The position numbers were made by a program, and so were the translations under genes. Source: Chthoniobacterales bacterium (lineage in GTDB: Bacteria > Verrucomicrobiota > Verrucomicrobiia > Chthoniobacterales > UBA10450). Taken from it: DNA of 52,769 nt. Below, in pieces: positions 1 to 8,857 of the stretch (position 1 is its first letter; every line of letters begins with the position of its first letter). The stretch spans positions 456-53,224 of the forward strand of contig QHBM01000117.1 of assembly GCA_003244145.1 (NCBI GenBank), in the 5' to 3' direction. The notes beneath the pieces were generated by a model. The model had not been told where the DNA came from. It saw only the letters and a list, made by a program, of their open reading frames with translations, and searched no databases.

Positions 1-1
1 A

Positions 2-1027
2 CCGACCTATGAGGACGAGAAGAAGCTCCTGAATTTTTCCGCGGCGCTGATGGAGAAATTATGCGCGCTGCCCGGAGTTCAGAATGCCGCCGTCGCTTCG
101 AGCCCGCCGCTCATGACCGGATGGGAAACTTCCTTCCTCCCCGAAGGCGCGCCGGAACCGGAGCCTGGCAAGATGCCTTCGGCGGAAATGAATGTCGTGA
201 CGGCTGGCTATTTCCAAACCATGAAGACGCCTCTGCTTCGCGGCCGGCCGTTCGAGGCGCAGGACACAAAGGACGTGCCGCCGGTCATTGTCATTGATCA
301 GCTCTTCGCGGATCGCTATTTCCCCGGAGGGGACGCAGTCGGAAAACGCATCCGAATGTCCACCGGCGAGAAAGGCGCCAAGGAATACCGGACCATCGTC
401 GGAGTGGTGCCGCACCTGAAGGTCTACGGCTTCGATGAAAACACGGTGTTGCCGCAGGCTTATCTGCCGATGACGCAACAACCGCAAACCGGCCTGGTGG
501 TGTTGCTGCGCACGACGCTCTCACCGAAATCGCTCGAGAAACCGGTGCGCGACATCGTGGCTTCTCTCGATCCGGCGCAACCAGCTTTCGAGTTCAAGAC
601 CATGCAGGAACGCGTCGAAGAAACGTGGGCCACGCCGCGCCTGATGAGTTTCCTCCTCGTCTGTTTCGCAATGCTGGCCTTGACGCTCGCGGTCGTCGGG
701 CTTTACGGCGTGATGGCGTTCAACGGCCTGCGGCGCATGCGCGAGATCGGCGTGCGGCTCGCCTTGGGAGCAACGCCCGCACAAATCCGCGCGATGATGT
801 TACGCCACGGCCTGCGCTTGCTCGGAGGCGGGTTGCTCCTCGGTTTTGCCGGCGCGTTCGGCCTCTCTCGCGTCATTCGCAGTTTGCTTTTTGGTGTGAG
901 CGTAAACGATCCGCTGATTTACGGCTCGGTCTCGCTCGTCTTGGGGTGCGCTGCGTTGTTCGCGTGTTGGGTTCCGGCGCGGCGCGCCTCCCGAGTCAAT
1001 CCGATGATCACGCTGCGCGCCGAATAA
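2..1027 (+). CDS. ADOP-family orphan permease, C-terminal part (array gene 1, cut by window edge)
   Basis: The reading frame is already open at base 2, so the gene begins upstream of the window; 341 residues remain. They cover most of the second MacB-like periplasmic domain (including the PPVIVIDQ and GKRIRM segments) and the C-terminal FtsX-like part with three hydrophobic segments. The protein ends NPMITLRAE, the same tail as its neighbours. Its closest relative in the window is the next gene: both have an aligned stretch running from LPGVQ(N/S)AA through the GW...PEGAP region to the R-G-R-x-F motif. Only 24 bp separate the two genes, so they are probably co-transcribed. The family assignment is firm; the transported substrate, if any, is unknown. 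Confidence 0.9.
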   Translation, partial: PTYEDEKKLLNFSAALMEKLCALPGVQNAAVASSPPLMTGWETSFLPEGAPEPEPGKMPSAEMNVVTAGYFQTMKTPLLRGRPFEAQDTKDVPPVIVIDQLFADRYFPGGDAVGKRIRMSTGEKGAKEYRTIVGVVPHLKVYGFDENTVLPQAYLPMTQQPQTGLVVLLRTTLSPKSLEKPVRDIVASLDPAQPAFEFKTMQERVEETWATPRLMSFLLVCFAMLALTLAVVGLYGVMAFNGLRRMREIGVRLALGATPAQIRAMMLRHGLRLLGGGLLLGFAGAFGLSRVIRSLLFGVSVNDPLIYGSVSLVLGCAALFACWVPARRASRVNPMITLRAE

Positions 1028-1029
1028 TG

Positions 1030-1044
1030 GCCTAACGAAAGGAG
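1030..1044 (+). promoter_or_regulatory. TCGTTAGGC-type 9-mer (minus orientation) running into the RBS of array gene 2
   Basis: GCCTAACGA at 1030-1038 is the reverse complement of the window's over-represented 9-mer. It is followed directly by AAGGAG, giving a clear Shine-Dalgarno sequence (GGAG at 1041-1044) seven bases before the ATG at 1052. The same arrangement occurs ahead of array gene 10. Confidence 0.6.
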
Positions 1045-1051
1045 AAATCAG

Positions 1052-3472
1052 ATGAACGATCTTCGCTTCGCCCTTCGCCAATTGCGGAAATCGCCCGGGT
1101 TCACTTTCATCGCCGTGCTTACGCTCGCGCTCGGCATTGGCGCGAACACCGCCATCTTCAGCGTGGTCAACGCCGTGCTCTTGCGGCCGCTGCCCTATCC
1201 GCAGCCGGAGCGTCTCGTTTATCTAAATGAAGTGAGCAACGGAGTGGATCAGTCGATTGCGCTGCCGGATTACGTCGATTGGCGGCACGACAGCACATCG
1301 TTCCAGCATCTCGCGCTCACCCGCCTTGAATCGCGCAATCTCAGCGGCATTGCCGGCCGCGAACCGGAGCGCGTCGCGGTGGCTTTTGTAACGGCGAACT
1401 TCTTCGACGTGATCGGGCTTCCCGCGCAAATCGGCCGCACCTTCAATGAAGACGAAGACAAGCCGGGCGCACCAGCGCTCGTTGTCCTCAGCGATCGCCT
1501 GTGGGATCGCGTCTTCCACCGCGATCCGCAAATCGTCGGACGCGCCGTCAATTTTCACGGTGCGCCGTTCACCGTCACCGGAGTGATGCCGCGCGAGATG
1601 GATTCACCGCACGGCGTCGACGCCTGGTTCTCGGTCATGCGCCGCAGCGCCAACCCCGGATGGCAGAATCGCGCCAACCATCCGATGTTCTTCGCCTGGG
1701 GCCGGTTGAAAGACGGCGTGACGCTCGAACAAGTGCGCAGCGAGATGAAGACAATCGCCGCGCGCCTCGAGAAAATGTATCCGGCGACGACCGCGGGCAC
1801 CGGCGTCAAAGTCAAACCGCTCCTCGAAAATCTGCTCGGCAGCTACCGCACGAGTCTCGCCTTACTCCTCGGCGCAGTCGCGCTCGTTTTGCTGGTCGCC
1901 TGCGCGAATCTCGCCAACCTCTTTGCCGCGCGCGGCGCTTCACGCGCGCGAGAGTTTGCCATTCGCGCGGCGATCGGCGCCACCCGCGGCCGCGTTATTC
2001 GGCAACTCTTGATCGAAAGCTTTACCATCGCCGCAATCGGAGGAGCGCTCGGTTTGCTCTTCGCCAATTGGGGACGCGATGCCTTGATCGCATTCGCTCC
2101 GGCCGGCGCCCCGCGTTTCGAAAATATCGGTTTCGATTTCCGCGTCCTCGCCTTCACCTTTCTGCTCGCTTCGCTCACCACGATTCTGTTCGGACTCTGG
2201 CCGGCATGGCAGGTGGCGCGCGCGGATATTCAGGTGGCACTGCAAGCCGGCTCGTTCGGCAGCTCGGAAACAAAAACCGCGCGACGCAGCCGGGACTGGC
2301 TCGTGATCGTCGAGGTCGCGTTGACGCTGCTGCTGCTCAGCGCGGCGGGCCTCGTTCTCAAAAGTTTCGCGCGCATGCAATCGACGGCACTGGGATTCGA
2401 GCCGGAGGGGATGCTCACCACGCGGATCGAATTGCCCTGGACGAAATATTCCGACGTGAAAACGATCCTGAATTTCACCAACGGATTGCTCGATGATGTC
2501 CGTCACCTGCCGGGAGTGCAAAGCGCCGCTATCTCATCGAACCCTCCCATGCTCAGCGGATGGCAGCTCGCTTTTCAACCCGAAGGCGCTCCTCCGACCG
2601 ATCCAAGCCAGCAGCCATCGGCGGACAACGAAGTGGTGCAGGGCGATTATTTCGCGACGCTTCAGACGAACCTGATCCGCGGCCGGACGTTCAACGAGCA
2701 TGACGGAAAAGATTCACCGCCGGTTGTGGTCATCGACCAGACCCTGGCCGAATTGACTTTCAAAGGACAGGATCCGTTAGGCAAAAGGCTCCTCGTCGAT
2801 ACGGAGTCCGACTCGTCGAACGGGCCGCGGCTCCATGAGATCATCGGCGTCGTGCCTCATCTGAAATTCCGCGGCTACGATGACGCCACGCCGACTCCGG
2901 CGTTCTTCTTCCCGCAGGCGCAGGTCGGGCGCACCAATCTGGTCCTGCTCGTCCGCGCGTCCGGCAACGTGAAACGGCTGGAGAAATCCGTGCGCGAGAT
3001 CATCACGCGGCTGGATCCAACGCAGCCGGTCTTCGATGTGCGCACGATGGAAGAGCGCGTTGCGGAAACGTGGGCGACGCATCGGCTGCTTTCGTTTTTG
3101 CTGGCGATCTTCGCTGGCCTGGCATTGCTCCTCGCCGCGGTCGGTTTGTATGGCGTGCTCGCTTACACCGCTTTCCGCCGCCTGCGCGAAATCGCCGTCC
3201 GCCTCGCCCTGGGTGCGCGCCCGGCGCACATCCGCGGATTAGTTCTTGGTCACGGTCTCCGGCTTTTCGGTATCGGCATTGCGGTTGGCGCGCTCGGAGT
3301 CGTCGCCTCATCGAATTTGATCCGAAGCTTCCTCTTCGGTGTCACGCCTCTCGATCCGCAAATCTATCTCGCAGTCGGTCTCATTCTTTCTCTTGTGACC
3401 ATTTTGGCCGCCTGGATTCCCGCGCGCCGCGCCTGTCGTGTCAACCCAATCGTAGCCTTGAGGGCCGAATGA
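1052..3472 (+). CDS. ADOP-family orphan permease (array gene 2)
   Basis: This 806-residue inner-membrane protein shows the family layout clearly. It has a short amphipathic N-terminus ([17 protein letters not shown]) and a first membrane helix at about 18-42 ([15 protein letters not shown]). A MacB-type periplasmic domain follows at about 50-250, then three helices at about 265-395 carrying the ACANLANL and [12 protein letters not shown] motifs. A fifth helix lies at about 413-440, a second periplasmic domain at about 445-675, and three final FtsX helices lead to the terminal NPIVALRAE. This is two MacB/FtsX halves fused in one chain. MacB-like proteins transmit ATPase motion to the periplasm, but there is no ATPase domain here and none nearby, so the mechanism is open. 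GGAG seven bases upstream supports the ATG. Confidence 0.92.
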   Translation: MNDLRFALRQLRKSPGFTFIAVLTLALGIGANTAIFSVVNAVLLRPLPYPQPERLVYLNEVSNGVDQSIALPDYVDWRHDSTSFQHLALTRLESRNLSGIAGREPERVAVAFVTANFFDVIGLPAQIGRTFNEDEDKPGAPALVVLSDRLWDRVFHRDPQIVGRAVNFHGAPFTVTGVMPREMDSPHGVDAWFSVMRRSANPGWQNRANHPMFFAWGRLKDGVTLEQVRSEMKTIAARLEKMYPATTAGTGVKVKPLLENLLGSYRTSLALLLGAVALVLLVACANLANLFAARGASRAREFAIRAAIGATRGRVIRQLLIESFTIAAIGGALGLLFANWGRDALIAFAPAGAPRFENIGFDFRVLAFTFLLASLTTILFGLWPAWQVARADIQVALQAGSFGSSETKTARRSRDWLVIVEVALTLLLLSAAGLVLKSFARMQSTALGFEPEGMLTTRIELPWTKYSDVKTILNFTNGLLDDVRHLPGVQSAAISSNPPMLSGWQLAFQPEGAPPTDPSQQPSADNEVVQGDYFATLQTNLIRGRTFNEHDGKDSPPVVVIDQTLAELTFKGQDPLGKRLLVDTESDSSNGPRLHEIIGVVPHLKFRGYDDATPTPAFFFPQAQVGRTNLVLLVRASGNVKRLEKSVREIITRLDPTQPVFDVRTMEERVAETWATHRLLSFLLAIFAGLALLLAAVGLYGVLAYTAFRRLREIAVRLALGARPAHIRGLVLGHGLRLFGIGIAVGALGVVASSNLIRSFLFGVTPLDPQIYLAVGLILSLVTILAAWIPARRACRVNPIVALRAE

Positions 3473-3497
3473 GCTCACTCGCGTCGCAGCACAATCG

Positions 3498-3645
3498 GGG
3501 AGCGCACGCTTGCAGCGTGCTGGTTTCGGCATTCTGCCGAAACGAACTTTTGCAGTTCGGTAACCGATGGCCCAGTGCTGTCTCTGCACTGGGAAGTTCG
3601 CGAAGGTGGAACACCTTCGCCAGAACGCTGCAAGCGTGCGCTCCC
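3498..3645. repeat. Multi-hairpin intergenic repeat, family A copy 1
   Basis: A long outer inverted repeat (arms 3498-3523 and 3620-3645, 25 of 26 positions complementary, core AGCGCACGCTTGCAGCGT) encloses four smaller hairpins. These are 3524-3542 (stem TTTCGGC), 3543-3559 (stem CGAACT), 3571-3593 (stem CCCAGTGC) and 3600-3620 (stem GCGAAGGTG). The DNA or its transcript could therefore fold into a multi-branched structure. It fills most of the 206-bp gap between array genes 2 and 3. A second copy lies at 8651-8809. I see no target-site duplication and no coding capacity. It may be a REP/MITE-type element or a structured RNA that limits read-through. Confidence 0.85.
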
Positions 3646-3678
3646 AAAATTCAATTAGCACGCCGATTTTCCTGACCA

Positions 3679-6132
3679 ATGAACGATCTTCGTTACGCAC
3701 TGCGCTTACTTTGGAAGTCGCCCGCCTTTAGCCTGATCGCGATCGCGACGCTTGCGCTTGGGATCGGCGCGAACACCGCGATCTTTTCCGTGATCGAAAG
3801 CGCGTTGCTGCGTCCGCTGCCGTTTCCGAAAGCAGATCGGTTGGTCCGGCTTTATGAGACGTTCGATGAAAACGGCGCGCGCAGTAACGCGCTAAACCTG
3901 GCGGAAAAAACCGTTCGGCAATGGCGCGAGTACGGCACCGACATTTTCGAAGGGATCGGCGTCGCCACGGGCGCAAGCGTCACCGCGGCAAATCCCGGTC
4001 AGTCGGCGCAGAGTTTCCCGACTGCGCGCATCAGCGCCAACTTCCTGAACGTGCTCGGCCTGCAACCGGCGCTCGGAAGGAATTTCACCTCCGCCGAAGA
4101 TCAACCCGGCGGTCCGCACGTCGTGATCATCAGTCACGATTTCTGGCAACGGAATCTCGGCGGACGCGATGATGTGCTCGGGCAAAACATCAAACTCGAC
4201 GACGCTTCCTACACAGTCGTCGGCGTGATGCCGAAAACCTTTCGTCATCCTTATCGCGCTGAACTCTGGCTGCCGATCGCACTGAACTTCGCCGCCGGCG
4301 CGCAATCGAACCATTATCTTTACGGAGTCGCGCGGTTGCGTCCCGGCATCACCGTTGCGCAAGCAGACGAAGCGGTGCGCCGGATGTGTGCCGCGATCAA
4401 TCAGGCAGCGCCCGATCCGGCTAACGCGCCGCGCGCCCACATCATTCCGCTTCGCGACAGCTTCATCATGGATTTGCGTCCGAAGCTTCTGATCATCGCG
4501 GGCGCGGCGCTCTGTGCCCTGCTCGTGGCCGCGGCGAACTTCGCCGGCTTGATGCTCGCACGCGTGGTCGAGCGCGATGGCGAAATGGCGTTGCGTTCCG
4601 CGCTCGGCGCGACGCGCGGCCGTCTCATTAGAGAAGGTCTGATGCAAGCGCTCGTGCTCGCGGCCTTCGGAACAATTTTCGGGTTGCTCATCGCGGGCTG
4701 GCTTACGCCCGCGCTGGTCGCGCTTAGTCCCGAAGGCGCAGACGCAACCGGCAGCGCGATCCGCGAATTCGATTACGGCGTCCGACTTGATTGGCCAGTG
4801 TTCGCGTTCGCCGCGAGCGCGATGCTGCTCATCGGAGTTGGCTTTGGCTTGCTTCCGGCGTGGCGCGCGTCGCGGACGGATTTACGCAGCGCGCTTGGCA
4901 GCACAGGACGCGGAGCGACGCTCGATGGCGGGACGAGGCGTTTGCTCGGCGGACTCATCGTGGTGGAGATCGCGATCGCGGCCGTGTTGCTCATGGGCAG
5001 TCTCACGCTCACGCAATATTTCCGAAAGGTCGTGCGCGAACCGTGGGGTTTTTCCACCGATCACCGCGTCGTCTTCAACGCCATGCTTTCGGATCGTCTT
5101 TTTTCCTCGGCCGAAACGCGCATCCAAACGATCGACAAAACTCTGGCCGAGTTACGTGCGCTGCCCGGTGTCCGCTCCGCTGCCGTCACGGCGCCTGCTC
5201 CGATGGAAGCGGCGCGCGATCTGATGGGTTGCGTTCCGGAAGGCACTCAGCCGGCGGAACCGCGCGGCGTTTACACCGCCTATATGCGTGGCGCGGGGCC
5301 CGGATATTTCGCGACCATGGGCCAGCGCCTGCTGCGCGGACGCGAATTCGCGGAGACCGATCGCGCGGATGCGCCGCAGGTTTGCATCGTGAACGAATCG
5401 TTCGCGCGACGTTTTTGGCCGGGCCAGGATCCGTTAGGCAAAAGAGTGAAGCATGGACGCCTCGATAATCCACGTCCGTGGTACACCGTCGTTGGCGTGG
5501 TGGCGGACACGAAAGCGGTCGCCGATCCGCGCGACGGCGAGGTGGTCGGAACGGTTGCGCTCCCGTTGTCTCGCTGGCTTGCGATCGGCGGCGACGAAAT
5601 GACTTTTGTGGTAGAGAGCGCGAGTGAACCGAAATCTCTCGAAGGCGATTTGCGCCACGCCCTGGCGCGCGCCGATAAGCGACTGGCCGCTTACACGCTC
5701 GTTTCGCTCGACCAATCGGCAGCCGAATCGTGGGTAACCGAGCGTTTCCTTTTCGTTCTCGTGGCGTTGTTCGGAGCGCTCGGACTCGTTCTCGCTTCGA
5801 TTGGTGTTTACGGATTGCTGGCGCTGCAAGTGACGCGCCGCACGCGTGAATTTGGAATTCGCGTTGCGCTCGGATCGACCGCGACCGCGCTGATTCGCCT
5901 CGTGGCCGCGCAGGGTTTGCGGTTGCTCGCCATCGGCTTTCTTGCCGGCGGCATCGCAGCGTGGGCCGCCACGCGCATTGTCCATCATCAATGGCCGGAT
6001 GTTCCGGCAACCGATCCACTCATCTGGCTGGGTGCGGCCGTTGTTTTGTCGACTGGAGTCGCACTCGCTTCCTGGTTACCCGCGCGCCGCGCCTCGCGGG
6101 TCGATCCGATTATTGCCCTTCGGGCCGAATGA
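3679..6132 (+). CDS. ADOP-family orphan permease (array gene 3)
   Basis: This 817-residue member is the most divergent in its first membrane block. Where its neighbours read [12 protein letters not shown], it reads AAANFAGLMLAR, and the adjoining RKEIAIR-type loop is GEMALR. The N-terminal helix ([14 protein letters not shown]), both periplasmic domains and the terminal DPIIALRAE are intact. A serine protease-like or enzymatic motif is not visible. The second periplasmic domain contains DPLGKR, whose Leu is the TTA codon inside a CCGTTAGGC variant of the window's repeated 9-mer (5431-5439). It follows the family A hairpin and may start its own transcript. No strong Shine-Dalgarno sequence precedes the ATG, but the start aligns with all paralogues. 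Confidence 0.9.
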   Translation: MNDLRYALRLLWKSPAFSLIAIATLALGIGANTAIFSVIESALLRPLPFPKADRLVRLYETFDENGARSNALNLAEKTVRQWREYGTDIFEGIGVATGASVTAANPGQSAQSFPTARISANFLNVLGLQPALGRNFTSAEDQPGGPHVVIISHDFWQRNLGGRDDVLGQNIKLDDASYTVVGVMPKTFRHPYRAELWLPIALNFAAGAQSNHYLYGVARLRPGITVAQADEAVRRMCAAINQAAPDPANAPRAHIIPLRDSFIMDLRPKLLIIAGAALCALLVAAANFAGLMLARVVERDGEMALRSALGATRGRLIREGLMQALVLAAFGTIFGLLIAGWLTPALVALSPEGADATGSAIREFDYGVRLDWPVFAFAASAMLLIGVGFGLLPAWRASRTDLRSALGSTGRGATLDGGTRRLLGGLIVVEIAIAAVLLMGSLTLTQYFRKVVREPWGFSTDHRVVFNAMLSDRLFSSAETRIQTIDKTLAELRALPGVRSAAVTAPAPMEAARDLMGCVPEGTQPAEPRGVYTAYMRGAGPGYFATMGQRLLRGREFAETDRADAPQVCIVNESFARRFWPGQDPLGKRVKHGRLDNPRPWYTVVGVVADTKAVADPRDGEVVGTVALPLSRWLAIGGDEMTFVVESASEPKSLEGDLRHALARADKRLAAYTLVSLDQSAAESWVTERFLFVLVALFGALGLVLASIGVYGLLALQVTRRTREFGIRVALGSTATALIRLVAAQGLRLLAIGFLAGGIAAWAATRIVHHQWPDVPATDPLIWLGAAVVLSTGVALASWLPARRASRVDPIIALRAE

Positions 6133-6141
6133 ACAAAAACA

Positions 6142-6204
6142 GCGACGAGTGGCGAGTAACAAGTGACGAGCAAAAGTTTCTGACCGCTGACTTCTGATCT
6201 CTGA
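6142..6204. repeat. Degenerate GTGACGAG-like short repeats in the spacer before array gene 4
   Basis: The 75-bp spacer contains loosely repeated units of the form (G)CGACGAGTGG / CGAGTAACAAGTGACGAG, then TGACCGCTGACTTCTGATCTCTGA. A related run on the opposite strand is at 49741-49776. No function can be assigned. No clear RBS is visible ahead of the following ATG. Confidence 0.5.
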
Positions 6205-6207
6205 TTT

Positions 6208-8628
6208 ATGACCGATCTCCGCTTCGCCTTTCGCCAGCTTTTGAAATCGCCCGCGTTCACTCTTCTCGCCGTGATCACGCTCGCGCTCGGCATTGGAATG
6301 AACACGGCGATCTTCAGTTTGATCCACGATCTCTTTCTGCGCGGGCTGCCGTTCTCCGATCCGGACCGGCTCGTCATCCTTCAGGCCGAAGCGAAGGACC
6401 GAAATCTCGATGGCCTGCCGATGTCGGTTCCGCGCTTCTGGCATTTCCGCGATGGGCAGACTGTCTTTTCGAATCTCGCCGCGGATACCGGTGCCGGTTT
6501 TATTATGACTGGCATCGGCGATCCCATTCAGCTCAACGGCGCGAACGAAACGGCGAACTACATGGAGACGCTCGGCGTTCGCCCAATTCTGGGCCGCCTC
6601 TTTCTGCCCGAGGAAGAAATGAAGGCGGACGTCGCGTTGGTCAGCGCAAACTTCTGGCGCAACCGTTTGAATTACGATCCGCAAGTGATCGGACACAGCA
6701 TCACGCTCAACGGCGTACCGACCACGATCGTGGGAGTGATCCCGAATCCGCCGGTCGCGTGGTTCGGCCGCGATCTTGAGGTCGTCACCGCGAAGCCGTT
6801 CGAGGTGGCGGGGCTCACCAACGAACGGATTCAGCGCGGCGTTAGTTTTCTGCGCGTCGTCGGACGGCTGAAACCCGGCGTGACGATCGACCAGGCGCGC
6901 GCCGCCATGCCCTCTCTGCAGCAGGGTTACAAGCGGGAGCGTCCCGACAATGCCGATAATTCGTGGTCGCCCGTGATTAAATCTGCGGCAGAAGATGCGA
7001 CCGGCGACCTGCGTCCTGCGTTCTTCACTCTGCTCGCGGCGGTTGGTTCCGTCTTGCTGATCGCGTGCAGCAACGTCGCGAATCTACTGCTCGTTAGGTT
7101 TACGGGGCGGCGGCGCGAGATCGCGTTGCGTATGGCTCTCGGCGCGACGCGCCAAAGTGTCGTTAGGCTCTTTGTTTTCGAAAGCACTCTCGTCAGCCTG
7201 CTCGCTGGTGTCGTCGGCACCTGTCTGGCGCTTTGGGTCGTCTCCGTCATTCCGAAACTCGCGGTGAACAATCTGCCGCTCGAAGGCGGCATCTCGCTGA
7301 ATGCTCCGGTGCTCTGGTTCACGCTGGGCATTTCGCTCCTTACCGGCGTCGCCATGGGTTTGTATCCGGCATGGCAAAGTTCCCGGGCCGATCTCGTGGA
7401 TGGATTGAAGGACGGCGGCCGCGCCATGACCGGCAGTCTTGGCCAGCAGCGTCTTCGCCGTGGCTTGGTCGCGGCCCAGGTTGGACTTTCGGTCGTTCTC
7501 CTTGCGGGCGCCGCGTTGCTCATCGCCAGTTTCGTTCGGCTCAGCCGGCAGCCTTCCGGTTTCAAGTCCGATAATCTTTGGATCGGCGGAGTGGGCCTGC
7601 CGCCAGCGCAATATCCCGATCCGGAAGCGCGCGCCCGTTTCGTCGATCGTCTTTTGTCCGAATTGAAAAATACGCCCGGGGTCGAAGCGGCCACTACCAG
7701 CGACGGCGTGCCCTTGAACGGAAACAGATCCAGCTCGCCCTACGCCCGCGCCGATGGAAATCCCGTTCCATTGAATCAGCGTCCACTTGGTTTGACCCGC
7801 AGTATTTCGCCCGGTTTTCTCAAGACATTCAGCATTCCGCTTCTGGCCGGCCGCGATTTCGACGAGCGCGACGGCGGGGACAAACCGCTGGTGGTAATCC
7901 TCAGCAAATCGACCGCGCAACATCTCTTCCCCAACGAAGATCCAATCGGGAAGCGGATTTTTTTCGGCACGGATAACAACACCGGTCTGTCGGCGGAAGT
8001 GGTGGGAATCGTCGGCGACGTGCGGTCGGTCCGGCTCGATCTCCCGAACGACGTGGAATTTTACCGGCCGTGGCCGCAACGCTCGGGTCCATTCTTCTGG
8101 GTCACGATCCGAAGCGCGGTCAAGGCCGAGGCAGCCGCGGGAGTGGTGCGAAGCGCGCTGAGTAAGATCGACCGCGGGCTTCCAATCATTCAGCCGAATA
8201 CGATGGAGGAGATCGTGGATCAGTCGTTAGGCCAGCGCCGGTTGACGATGACGTTGCTCGGTGTGTTCGCCAGCATAGCCCTGGTCCTCGCCATGGTCGG
8301 GATCTACGGAGCGGTCGCTTATACGGTAGAGCAACGCACTGGAGAAATCGGCGTCCGCATGGCGCTCGGCGCCCAAACGGCGGACGTGCTGCGACTGGTC
8401 GTTAGGCAAGGCATGACGCCGGTCGTGATCGGACTCGTCCTTGGCCTCGCCGCGTCGCTTGCGCTCGGCCGGCTGCTCACCGCGCAGCTTTACGAAGTCT
8501 CTGCGAACAACCCTGCGCTGCTCGGCGCCACGTCGGTCACGCTCGCGATCGTCGCACTCCTGGCCTGCTTAATTCCCGCCCGGCGCGCGAGCCTCGTCAA
8601 TCCGATCGAAGCACTCCGTACCGAATGA
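6208..8628 (+). CDS. ADOP-family orphan permease (array gene 4)
   Basis: An 806-residue full-length member starting MTDLRFAFRQLLKSPAF. Compared with the array norm, the first helix has an unusual Met (GIGMNTAIF) and the first membrane block reads ACSNVANLLLVRF. The periplasmic segments have features in common with array gene 5, such as a (Q/E)RG...GRLKPGV or GRMKPV stretch and a LPxxxExYxP motif, so the two probably arose from one duplication. The protein ends NPIEALRTE. The gene is remarkable for holding three exact copies of TCGTTAGGC (7160, 8224, 8399) plus TCGTTAGGT at 7091. These are read as Val-Arg with AGG or Ser-Leu-Gly with TTA. The family is certain; the biological role is unknown. 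Confidence 0.92.
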   Translation: MTDLRFAFRQLLKSPAFTLLAVITLALGIGMNTAIFSLIHDLFLRGLPFSDPDRLVILQAEAKDRNLDGLPMSVPRFWHFRDGQTVFSNLAADTGAGFIMTGIGDPIQLNGANETANYMETLGVRPILGRLFLPEEEMKADVALVSANFWRNRLNYDPQVIGHSITLNGVPTTIVGVIPNPPVAWFGRDLEVVTAKPFEVAGLTNERIQRGVSFLRVVGRLKPGVTIDQARAAMPSLQQGYKRERPDNADNSWSPVIKSAAEDATGDLRPAFFTLLAAVGSVLLIACSNVANLLLVRFTGRRREIALRMALGATRQSVVRLFVFESTLVSLLAGVVGTCLALWVVSVIPKLAVNNLPLEGGISLNAPVLWFTLGISLLTGVAMGLYPAWQSSRADLVDGLKDGGRAMTGSLGQQRLRRGLVAAQVGLSVVLLAGAALLIASFVRLSRQPSGFKSDNLWIGGVGLPPAQYPDPEARARFVDRLLSELKNTPGVEAATTSDGVPLNGNRSSSPYARADGNPVPLNQRPLGLTRSISPGFLKTFSIPLLAGRDFDERDGGDKPLVVILSKSTAQHLFPNEDPIGKRIFFGTDNNTGLSAEVVGIVGDVRSVRLDLPNDVEFYRPWPQRSGPFFWVTIRSAVKAEAAAGVVRSALSKIDRGLPIIQPNTMEEIVDQSLGQRRLTMTLLGVFASIALVLAMVGIYGAVAYTVEQRTGEIGVRMALGAQTADVLRLVVRQGMTPVVIGLVLGLAASLALGRLLTAQLYEVSANNPALLGATSVTLAIVALLACLIPARRASLVNPIEALRTE
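7160..7168 (+). repeat. TCGTTAGGC 9-mer
   Basis: Exact copy inside array gene 4, read GTC GTT AGG CTC (Val-Val-Arg-Leu). The Arg uses AGG, whereas paralogues mostly use CGN codons at this conserved position. Confidence 0.7.
8224..8232 (+). repeat. TCGTTAGGC 9-mer
   Basis: Exact copy inside array gene 4, in frame as TCG TTA GGC (Ser-Leu-Gly), using the TTA leucine codon. Confidence 0.7.
8399..8407 (+). repeat. TCGTTAGGC 9-mer
   Basis: Exact copy inside array gene 4, read GTC GTT AGG CAA (Val-Val-Arg-Gln), again with AGG arginine. Confidence 0.7.
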
Positions 8629-8650
8629 GTTTTTGCGTTTCGAATCGCAT

Positions 8651-8809
8651 CTGGGGAGCGCACGCTTGCAGCGTGCTGGTTTCGGCATTCTGCCGAAACG
8701 AACTTTCCCAGATCGATTGTCATTCGTCTCAACGAGTCATCCAAACTGAAGTTCGCGACTCGCGAAAGCATTTGGAGTCGCCAGCACGCTGCAAGCGTGC
8801 GCTCCCCAG
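8651..8809. repeat. Multi-hairpin intergenic repeat, family A copy 2
   Basis: Outer arms 8651-8679 and 8781-8809 are perfectly complementary over 29 bp. The left arm and the first inner hairpin (TTTCGGC stem, 8680-8698) are nearly identical to copy 1 at 3498. The interior beyond about 8705 is different, with other short stems such as CGACTC/GAGTCG near 8757-8780. Conserved ends with a variable middle are typical of non-autonomous or REP-like elements, and the perfect pairing suggests the stem is maintained. It occupies most of the 229-bp gap between array genes 4 and 5. Confidence 0.85.
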
Positions 8810-8857
8810 AACAGCTGTTTCAGCACTCACACAATCACAAATCGAATTGAAATCCTT

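Noticed and set aside
3441-3675. Short frames containing GAHACSVL across the family A repeat (also at 8625-8861)
   Set aside because: The translations come from the inverted repeat itself and appear on both strands, which is a signature of spurious ORFs over repeats rather than a protein family.
3498-8809. Family A repeats as insertion sequences
   Set aside because: There is no transposase frame and no flanking target-site duplication that I can see. At most they are non-autonomous elements.
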